Source: Treponema sp. (lineage in GTDB: Bacteria > Spirochaetota > Spirochaetia > Treponematales > Breznakiellaceae). Taken from it: a stretch of DNA of 38,394 bases. Below the pieces are notes generated by a model that did not search any database, was not told the origin of the DNA, and saw nothing but the letters and a program-made list of their open reading frames with translations. The position numbers and the translations under genes were made by a program. The stretch covers positions 1 through 38,394 of the forward strand of contig JAIROT010000101.1 of NCBI GenBank assembly GCA_031257385.1, read 5' to 3'. Of the stretch, positions 32,923 through 38,394 are shown piece by piece; the first letter of the stretch is position 1; each line of letters starts with the position of its first letter.

Positions 32923-33694
32923 CGCTTGCGGGTAAAACGGCCCTCTGTTCCCCCTCCCTTGAGTTTTCCCCGATGCGGCCGTTCTGCCGGTAGCTCCACC
33001 AGTCGTTTTCGGAAAAAATCAGATGATCCAGAAAATGGAGGCCCAGAATATCGGCGGCGGCCCGCAGGCGCTCTGTTATTTCGTCATCTTCAGATGAAGG
33101 CAGGATCTTCCCCGACGGGTGGTTGTGGGCGACGGCAAAGGCCGCGGCGCGGTCCTGTATAAGATCGGCGAATACCTCGCGGGGGTGCACAATGGTCCGG
33201 TTCAACAGTCCTATAGTTACTACCCGCACCGCCAGAGCCTCGTGCGCGCCGTTCAGGGAAATACTGATAAAGCGCTCCTGCTTGCGGTCCGCGTTATGCC
33301 GTACCAGGGTAAAAATATCCAGAGGCTGTTTGACACGGGTTCCGACGGAACCCCAGCGCCGCCTGCCGAATTCCAGCATGGCCGCCACCTGGGAGGCTTT
33401 GGTTTTTCCCATGCCTGTAAGCCGGGAGAGTTCTTCTATCCGCGGAATATTCTTGTTACGGTCCAGCAGGCCAAGTACTTCCCCGGCCAGAATCGACACG
33501 TTTTTGCCCTGCGTCCCGGTATTAAGAATAACGGCCAAAAGTTCCGCATCCGAAAGAGACGCGGGCCCATTGGCAAGAAGCCGCTCCCTGGGCCGCTTGT
33601 CCGGCGGCAGATCAGGCAGGCCCGAACCGGAGCCTTTCCTCATATAACGGGACCATATTTCGGCGAAACAATCAGGATAGTCAAAATCATTCAT
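32906..33694 (-). CDS. radC: RadC family JAB-domain protein
   Basis: The 262-aa protein has an N-terminal helix-hairpin-helix-like part (LSRLTGMGKTKASQVAAMLEFGRR) and the JAB/MPN metal motif HNHPSGKILPSSEDD in its C-terminal half. The name is historical; a role in recombinational repair is doubtful in bacteria. ATG 33694 has AAGG 7 nt upstream. The N terminus of about 30 residues is longer than in many members, and the methionine at residue 18 (MRKGSG) is an alternative start. The 3-prime end overlaps the serine hydrolase gene. Confidence 0.94.
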   Translation of the reverse strand: MNDFDYPDCFAEIWSRYMRKGSGSGLPDLPPDKRPRERLLANGPASLSDAELLAVILNTGTQGKNVSILAGEVLGLLDRNKNIPRIEELSRLTGMGKTKASQVAAMLEFGRRRWGSVGTRVKQPLDIFTLVRHNADRKQERFISISLNGAHEALAVRVVTIGLLNRTIVHPREVFADLIQDRAAAFAVAHNHPSGKILPSSEDDEITERLRAAADILGLHFLDHLIFSENDWWSYRQNGRIGENSREGEQRAVLPASATGPD

Positions 33695-33759
33695 ACCTTA
33701 TATATGGCGCGCAGACGCGCAGTACTTTAGCGGCACTGCTTTTGAGTGTGTTTTTCTGA

Positions 33760-33770
33760 AAGCCCCACAG
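33760..33770 (-). repeat. Copy of the CTGTGGGRCTT motif
   Basis: AAGCCCCACAG on the plus strand, between divergent radC and the FtsB/DivIC-like gene, is the reverse complement of CTGTGGGGCTT. The same core is seen at 15028-15038, 15148-15158 and 25842-25852, always intergenic or at a gene end. Confidence 0.4.
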
Positions 33771-33831
33771 CCTGACGGCAAGCCCGAAGGCGGAGTTCAA
33801 GAATACCCTCAAATCGTCCGTTAATTAAACA

Positions 33832-34272
33832 ATGAGAGCTTTCAAATACCTCATGGGGTTGTGGACCGCCGTAGCCGTCTACGCAGTGTTTTCATTGCTG
33901 GCCGGTCCATCGGGTCTTTCCGCCTATAGCCAGCTTGAAGCCGAACGGGAACGGCAACGGGCTAATTTAAGGGAACTGAGTGCGGTCAACGAAAAATTGG
34001 AAAATACCAAAAACAGCCTGCTCTACGATAAAGACGCCGTCACGGTACAGGCCCGATTGCTGGGGTACGCCGGAGAAAACGAGCGGTTTATACGCATTGT
34101 CGGGCTGGGGACGGCGAGAAACCCCCATGCCGCCGCCGGCCGGGTGTACTATATCGCCGATCCTGAATTTATTTCCGATAAAACCATTAAAATTACCGCC
34201 CTCTGCGCGGGTTTTACCGCTTTCGCTCTCTTTTTCCTCCTTGAAAAATTGAAAACTGACGGTAAAAGTTGA
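33832..34272 (+). CDS. FtsB/DivIC-like septum formation initiator protein
   Basis: The 146-aa protein has an N-terminal membrane helix (about 6-26, FKYLMGLWTAVAVYAVFSLLAG) and a coiled coil (about 35-65, QLEAERERQRANLRELSAVNEKLEN), the layout of FtsB/DivIC divisome proteins. Unlike the usual ~100-aa family members it has a second C-terminal hydrophobic helix (about 118-138), so the chain may cross the membrane twice. Assignment is from architecture rather than strong similarity. There is no clear Shine-Dalgarno, and the upstream region holds a GTTAAT -10-like box about 6 nt from the ATG. Confidence 0.65.
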   Translation: MRAFKYLMGLWTAVAVYAVFSLLAGPSGLSAYSQLEAERERQRANLRELSAVNEKLENTKNSLLYDKDAVTVQARLLGYAGENERFIRIVGLGTARNPHAAAGRVYYIADPEFISDKTIKITALCAGFTAFALFFLLEKLKTDGKS

Positions 34273-34345
34273 GCCGCCGCGCCGTGTTTTCCGGAACTAA
34301 AGCAATGTAATCGCGGACCATGCCGGCAATGCCCGGAGATGTTAA

Positions 34346-34361
34346 GGAGCGCCGGCGCTCC
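34346..34361. terminator. 16-bp GC palindrome between ftsB-like and mutL genes
   Basis: GGAGCGCCGGCGCTCC is a perfect palindrome between two convergent genes. It could fold on both transcripts as a bidirectional terminator, but lacks a T-tract. Confidence 0.35.
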
Positions 34362-34406
34362 CGCTATGATTTGGCTTATAGCTTTTCATGGCGAGAGTTT
34401 CCTGTT

Positions 34407-36245
34407 TTAATTACCCCGCCTGACGGCTTTGAAGAGCGCGTCACGGGTGATTTCCGTCCAGACCGGACGCCCGTGAGGGCAATGGGGATCGGGGAGGGCG
34501 AGGGCTTCTTTTGCCAGGGCAAAGGCGCTCGCGTCGTCAAGGTAGTCGCCGTCCCTTACTGCCTGGTGGCAGCAGAGGGTGGCGGCCCAGCGCTCGGCCA
34601 TGTTTTCCCCCGCCCTGCGTAAATCGAGAATGTGCCGCACGGTTTCGGCGTCGCCCAGATTCCAGCCCGCGGGCAGGGCCTGTATGAGCCAGGTGTTTCC
34701 GTCTTTTTCGATATCCACCGCCAGACGGGCCAGTTCTTCCCGTTTTGCCTCAAGAAAACGGTCTTCCTCGTCGCTTTCCGTGTTAAAGGGGAGGGGCGCG
34801 AGGAGTTCCTGTTTGGGGATGGGGCTTGAGAGAAAACGGTTGTAGAGCATGCGCTCATGGGCCGCGTGTTGATCAATGATAAAGAGTTTTGTTCCCCATT
34901 CAACCATGATGAAAAGGCAAAAGGCCCTGCCCGCGTAGCGGGGTTCCCCATAGAGGGGGGCTTCCTCGGCCGCCTCGCCCGCAGGGGCGAAACGGCCGCC
35001 ATAGTAGTCCGGGAGACGGCCCGGCAGAGGGGGGAAAGCGGGCGGCTTTTCCAGCAGGGCTTCCATTGCCGCGGCCGCGCCTGTCCGCCCGGCCGGGGCC
35101 CTGTCCGCAAAGGCCGCTCCGCCGCCGAACAGTGAGGCGCCCGTGCTGAAAGCCGCGGTTTCACCCATACCGCCTGAGTTTCCCGCTCCCCGCCGGCTTT
35201 CCTCTGTTTTAAGGCTATGGCGGCGGCAGAAATCCCGCAATGCGGAGCTGACGGCGTGGTGAATGGCCCCCGGATCCCGAAAGCGGACCTCCCGCTTGGC
35301 CGGGTGGATGTTAAAATCCGCCAGAGCGGGATCGATATCCACATAGACCGCCCCCACCGGATGAGTCCCGTTGGGAAACCAGCCCTGGGTTCCGTATTCC
35401 AGGGCCTGCGCCAGGGAGTAATCCTGTATCCTCCTGCCGTTGGCAAACACATAGAGCATCCGCCGGTCATTGCGGCAGAGTTCCGGGCCGCCGATTACCA
35501 GGTCCGCGGAAAAGCCCTCTCCGGCGACGTGAATCTCGTGGAGGAAAGCCCCCGTAAGGGAATCCAGGAGGGCGGCGGCAAAACGCTCTTTTTTGGCGGC
35601 GGCGGCGGGGAAAAAATGCAGAGGCCTGCCGTCCTGGATAAAACGAAAGCTGATTTCCGGAAAGGCCAGGGCCTTGTCAATGAAAGCCTGCCTGCACAGC
35701 GCCGCCTCACTGCCCTCCCGCTTCAGAAAACGCTTGCGGGCGGGGATCGTGTCGTAAAGGCTGAGGGAGCGGACGGTGCTGCCTTTGGTCCGCCGGGTAC
35801 GTTCAAGACGGGGAGGGTACTGCTCACCGGGGCCGACTTCCAGATGCCAGGCGTCCCTGCCGTCCGCGCTGCTGACAATTTCCAGACGGGAAACCGCGGC
35901 CGCGGCGGCCAGCGCCTCTCCCCGGAAGCCCAGGGTTTCGGCGCTGTTGAGATCGTCCAGGGAGCGGATTTTACTCGTGGCGTGGGTAAGCCAGCACAGC
36001 CGGAGGTCCTCCCGGTCCATGCCCTCGCCGTCGTCAACCACCTCCGCTTTTTTAACGCCGCCCCCCTCAACAGTAACTTCGATATTGGCGGCGGCGGCGT
36101 CAATGGCGTTATCAAGAAATTCCCGAATCAGGGCCGCAGGCCGGTCGATCACTTCACCGGCGGCAATCCGCCTGGCCTCTTCCGGCGGCAGCAGTTTAAT
36201 GCGGCTGACCGATACGGCCGTATCAACGGCGGCCTTGTCCTCCAC
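34407..36245 (-). CDS. mutL: DNA mismatch repair protein MutL
   Basis: MutL links MutS recognition to strand incision. The 612-aa protein has GHKL ATPase motifs EFLDNAIDAAA (with IAAGEVIDRP), DDGEGM, ATSKI and GFRGEALAA, then the DFNIHPAKREVRF motif. In the C-terminal domain the endonuclease motif is DQHAAHERMLYN, where the last Glu of DQHA-x2-E-x4-E is Asn; ACHQAVR-like and CPHGRP motifs remain. The start GTG at 36245 has ACGGAG upstream, in the end of xseB, 2 bp away, so it is the third gene of xseA-xseB-mutL. The middle linker is Gly/Ala-rich and variable. Confidence 0.95.
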   Translation of the reverse strand: MEDKAAVDTAVSVSRIKLLPPEEARRIAAGEVIDRPAALIREFLDNAIDAAAANIEVTVEGGGVKKAEVVDDGEGMDREDLRLCWLTHATSKIRSLDDLNSAETLGFRGEALAAAAAVSRLEIVSSADGRDAWHLEVGPGEQYPPRLERTRRTKGSTVRSLSLYDTIPARKRFLKREGSEAALCRQAFIDKALAFPEISFRFIQDGRPLHFFPAAAAKKERFAAALLDSLTGAFLHEIHVAGEGFSADLVIGGPELCRNDRRMLYVFANGRRIQDYSLAQALEYGTQGWFPNGTHPVGAVYVDIDPALADFNIHPAKREVRFRDPGAIHHAVSSALRDFCRRHSLKTEESRRGAGNSGGMGETAAFSTGASLFGGGAAFADRAPAGRTGAAAAMEALLEKPPAFPPLPGRLPDYYGGRFAPAGEAAEEAPLYGEPRYAGRAFCLFIMVEWGTKLFIIDQHAAHERMLYNRFLSSPIPKQELLAPLPFNTESDEEDRFLEAKREELARLAVDIEKDGNTWLIQALPAGWNLGDAETVRHILDLRRAGENMAERWAATLCCHQAVRDGDYLDDASAFALAKEALALPDPHCPHGRPVWTEITRDALFKAVRRGN

Positions 36246-36247
36246 GG

Positions 36248-36544
36248 CTAATGCTCCGTCTCAAAGAGTTCCAGTTCAGGAGAGTCCTCCGGCGGCGCCC
36301 CGGCGCTGTTCATCAGTATCTCAACGCGGCTCTCAACTTTTTCCAGATCCTTTTCCAGCGTGCGGGCCAATCTTATCCCCTCTTCAAAAGCCTTAAGCGC
36401 CTCATCCAGGGGAATATCGGTTTTCCGTATCTGCTCGCCCAATTCCTCAAGCCGCTCCAGGCGCTTTTCGAAATTCTGCATTGCGGCATCGCCGCCCTTG
36501 GTAAGGATCGCTTTGCCGTTTGCCTTGGCGCTCGCTTTTGCCAT
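36248..36544 (-). CDS. xseB: Exodeoxyribonuclease VII small subunit
   Basis: The 98-aa protein has the XseB core NFEKRLERLEELGEQIRKTDIPLDEALKAFEEGIRLARTLEKDLEKVESRVEIL, a two-helix hairpin. It complexes with XseA to digest single-stranded DNA from both ends. A short basic N-terminal extension (about 20 residues) precedes the core. AGGAG lies 7 nt before the ATG. It lies 21 bp after xseA and 2 bp before mutL, consistent with one operon. Confidence 0.94.
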   Translation of the reverse strand: MAKASAKANGKAILTKGGDAAMQNFEKRLERLEELGEQIRKTDIPLDEALKAFEEGIRLARTLEKDLEKVESRVEILMNSAGAPPEDSPELELFETEH

Positions 36545-36565
36545 AATGTTACTCCTGTGGGTTTC

Positions 36566-37768
36566 TTATGAGTTTACTTCCTCAGTCACCGCCGTGATGC
36601 TTCCCTTTAGCGGACGGATACTGAGCGGATCGCCGGGGCGGGCGTCTTCCGCTTTGCGGATAAGCCTGCCGGTTCGCCGGTTGCTTACCATTGAATAGCC
36701 CCGTTCCATCACCGCCAGGGGGCTGCCGGCCTCAAGGATCGCGGCGGACAGTTCCATGCGGCGGCGGAGGGCGGCGACTTTTTCGGAAAGATTACGGACC
36801 AGCGCTTCTTTGGCGTCGTCAAAGCGGATCAGGCGGGGCTGCAAAATGGCGCGGAAACGGTACTCCATATCTTCCAGGCTGAAAGGCTTGAGCAGGAGCC
36901 GCGCCTTTTCAAGCCGGGCCGCCATTACCGCCCCTAGATGCTTTATCAGCGTCCGTATCGTTTCCAGAGTCGTAACCCGGTTCTCACTGACATGTTCCGC
37001 TGCCGCCGACGGGGTAGGGGCGCGCAGGTCCGCGGCGAAATCACACAAGGCCCAGTCAATTTCATGCCCCACGGCGCTCACCACCGGAATTTCCGAAGCC
37101 GCCACCGCCCGAACCACTTCTTCTTCGGAAAAGGGCAGCAGATCTTCCAGGGAGCCGCCCCCCCTGCCTACGATGAGCACGTCCGCCAGACGCCACCGGT
37201 TGGCCTGCCCGATCCGCCCGGCGATAACAGGCGCGGCCTCGGCCCCCTGCACCGGCGCGGGAAGGATAATTACCCGCACTCCCGCGGCCCGCCTTTTCAG
37301 TATATTGAGAACATCCTGCACCGCCGCCCCGGTGGGCGAACTCACCACCCCCACTACCGAGGGAAAACGGGGCAGGGGCTTTTTCCGGTCTTCGTCAAAC
37401 AGCCCCTCGGCGGCAAGCCTCCGCTTCCGCTCTTCCAGCATGGCCAGGATGTCCCCCGATCCGGCTTTTTCCATCTCCTCGCAGACAATGGAATAGCTTC
37501 CCCTCGGCGCGTACACCGAAAGACTCCCCCGCACCCGCAGGAGCATCCCGTCTTTCGGCTCAAAGGCAAGGGTGCGCAGCCGGTTTCTGAACATCACCGC
37601 GTCAATCTTTGCCCCGGCGTCTTTCAGGCTGAAATACAGATGCCCCGAACTTGCCGGCCTGCAATTCGACAGCTCCCCCTCCACCACGAGGGAAGTAAAA
37701 TTCCCCTCCAGACAGCGGCGGATACGTTCGGTGAGTTCCGATACACTCAGTTTGCCGGAAACGTCCAT
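36566..37768 (-). CDS. xseA: Exodeoxyribonuclease VII large subunit
   Basis: The 400-aa catalytic subunit of exonuclease VII has an N-terminal OB fold (LSVSELTERIRRCLEGNF, VEGELSNC and SGHLYFSLKD), then the nuclease domain with VVGVVSSPTGAAVQDVLNILKRR and GRGGGSLEDLLPFSEEEVVRAV, and VVSAVGHEIDWALCDFAADLRAPTPSAAAE. It is slightly shorter than the E. coli protein (456 aa) in the coiled-coil region. The ATG at 37768 has no Shine-Dalgarno; a TATACT box lies 7 nt upstream, which suggests a leaderless transcript. Confidence 0.95.
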   Translation of the reverse strand: MDVSGKLSVSELTERIRRCLEGNFTSLVVEGELSNCRPASSGHLYFSLKDAGAKIDAVMFRNRLRTLAFEPKDGMLLRVRGSLSVYAPRGSYSIVCEEMEKAGSGDILAMLEERKRRLAAEGLFDEDRKKPLPRFPSVVGVVSSPTGAAVQDVLNILKRRAAGVRVIILPAPVQGAEAAPVIAGRIGQANRWRLADVLIVGRGGGSLEDLLPFSEEEVVRAVAASEIPVVSAVGHEIDWALCDFAADLRAPTPSAAAEHVSENRVTTLETIRTLIKHLGAVMAARLEKARLLLKPFSLEDMEYRFRAILQPRLIRFDDAKEALVRNLSEKVAALRRRMELSAAILEAGSPLAVMERGYSMVSNRRTGRLIRKAEDARPGDPLSIRPLKGSITAVTEEVNS

Positions 37769-37775
37769 AAGGCAC

Positions 37776-37781
37776 AGTATA
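37776..37781 (-). promoter_or_regulatory. xseA -10 box with leaderless spacing
   Basis: On the minus strand TATACT at 37781-37776 ends 7 nt before the xseA ATG, with a weak -35. Transcription would start at or beside the start codon. Confidence 0.4.
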
Positions 37782-37865
37782 GGGGAAAAAGGCGGATAAT
37801 GGAATATGCCAAAGCGGTATGATAGTCAAAATGATGCTCCGGCCCTGCAAAGATAACCCAAAACC

Positions 37866-37894
37866 TTGACAACTCCATACCGGTGAATTATTCT
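37866..37894 (+). promoter_or_regulatory. Strong promoter of the outer-membrane-like ORF
   Basis: TTGACA (37866-37871), 17 bp, TATTCT (37889-37894) is close to consensus. AAGGAG follows at 37916-37921, then a GTG at 37934. It is divergent from xseA. Confidence 0.65.
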
Positions 37895-37933
37895 TACAAA
37901 TGTGCATACTTTAAGAAGGAGCCTGAAAGCATT

Positions 37934-38343
37934 GTGACTTTTACACGTAATACCGCCATAAAGCCGATGGTTTCATCCCCCCCCCGTCAGCGGTTTTACC
38001 GCCTGAATTCCGTTTTTCCCTTTCCCTGTTACTCGTCTCACTGTATGCGCTCACTCCCCGTTATGCCGCTCCTCAGGATAAATCCCTGGCGCTGGGCTTT
38101 GGGCTTGAGGGAAATATGAATACCGTGTACTTCGCTTCCGCCGGCGCATGGCTTTCCGCCATGATGGAGCCGGGCTTCGGAGCGGGACTCAAGGCCGGAT
38201 ATAACTTTTACGGCATCGACGCCCTGGAAACGGCCGTCCCGGGCTTACGTATAGCCCTGGGCTCCTGGTATCTGGAACCGGTCCTGCGCGGAGGCTGCCC
38301 CTGTATATGGAACGCGGGCCCTGGTTTTGGCCGGAGGTTATAA
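37934..38343 (+). pseudogene. Exported/outer-membrane-like protein, out of frame at a poly-C tract
   Basis: A frame from GTG 37934 (AAGGAG about 12 nt upstream) reaches a run of nine C at 37977-37985. Downstream the +1 frame encodes a signal peptide, FRFSLSLLLVSLYALTPRYAA with an AA cleavage-like end, then PQDKSLALGFGLEGNMNTVYFASAGAWLSAMMEPGFGAGLKAGYNF, glycine-rich and aromatic like a beta-barrel, ending at 38343. That frame has no start codon of its own. A tract of ten or seven C would join them. It may be a phase-variable gene in the off state, a sequencing error, or a truncated gene; ATG 38116 (GAGGG upstream) could also start a shorter product. About 136 aa in all. Confidence 0.6.
37977..37985 (+). 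repeat. Poly-C tract (9 C) early in the exported-protein ORF
   Basis: Nine consecutive C interrupt the path from the start codon to the signal peptide. Homopolymers of this length mutate often, and poly-G/C tracts control surface protein expression in other treponemes (known for tpr family promoters). Confidence 0.8.
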
Positions 38344-38345
38344 CC

Positions 38346-38394
38346 ATGCGAAAAACACTTATTCGGGGCTTGCCGCTGCTGTTTCTTGTAGCCG
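38346..38394 (+). CDS. Start of a secreted protein (cut by window end)
   Basis: ATG 38346 has GGAGG 8 nt upstream and encodes MRKTLIRGLPLLFLVA, a positively charged start and hydrophobic core typical of a signal peptide or lipoprotein leader. The rest is outside the window. It begins 2 bp after the previous ORF, so the two may form an operon. Confidence 0.7.
   Translation, partial: MRKTLIRGLPLLFLVA

Noticed and set aside
34556-35470. 304-aa minus-strand ORF
   Set aside because: Alternate frame inside mutL, with Arg/Pro/Ser-rich composition typical of shadows.
35217-36251. 344-aa plus-strand ORF
   Set aside because: Antisense shadow of mutL in GC-rich DNA.

Overview
The window looks like a chromosomal segment of a Treponema-type spirochaete, probably one of the gut-associated species. 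The reasons are the overall similarity of SecA, UvrB and enolase to that group, the small FtsB/DivIC-like protein, signal-peptide proteins at the right edge, and the mix of housekeeping genes with degraded insertion-sequence debris. This placement is from protein style only and was not tested by a search.

Left edge (1-1800): enolase (eno) reading right, followed by a hairpin/pseudoknot-like element and a truncated IS630-type transposase fragment. 1795-3030 (minus strand): intact moaA with a frameshifted, N-terminally truncated moaC just upstream of it. 3030-7500: an AT-rich block with a Crp/Fnr-family regulator, an operon for a RavA MoxR-type AAA+ ATPase and its VWA partner ViaA, and a small cysteine-containing protein.

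7540-17870 is the metabolic core. A three-subunit molybdenum hydroxylase of the xanthine dehydrogenase family (FAD, 2Fe-2S and Mo subunits) is followed by an MFS transporter with a His-rich tail, a CpXC protein split by a frameshift, and an unknown protein. A second transcription unit then encodes a histidine-phosphatase/HD fusion, a MoeA/MogA-like molybdopterin-binding protein with a Cys tail, XdhC and a MocA-like nucleotidyltransferase. Together these make, insert and use molybdenum cofactor for oxidation of a purine-like or other N-heterocyclic/aldehyde substrate. A 16-bp palindrome, TGTAAC-N4-GTTACA, occurs upstream of the moaC/moaA side, the regulator gene and the phosphatase/MoCo-maturation unit. 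The recognition helix of the local regulator carries Val where E. coli CRP has Glu181, exactly the change expected to turn TGTGA half-sites into TGTAA. This suggests a compact, self-contained regulon.

17966-25740: a MATE efflux pump (minus), proS (plus), then a minus-strand cassette of a SAM methyltransferase and two half-size ABC exporters behind a strong sigma70-type promoter. 25900-38394 is GC-richer housekeeping: secA, uvrB, an SDR-type epimerase, a beta-lactamase-fold serine hydrolase, radC, an FtsB/DivIC-like gene and a minus-strand xseA-xseB-mutL operon. The right edge holds a strong promoter, an RBS and a poly-C tract in front of an out-of-frame signal peptide/outer-membrane-like ORF (possible phase variation), then the start of another secreted protein cut by the window end.

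Two themes recur. Several genes have a -10 box ending 6-7 nt before the ATG and no Shine-Dalgarno, so they may be leaderless (secA, uvrB, xseA, the phosphatase/HD gene). A motif CTGTGGGRCTT recurs in intergenic hairpins. No tRNA, rRNA or CRISPR array was seen.
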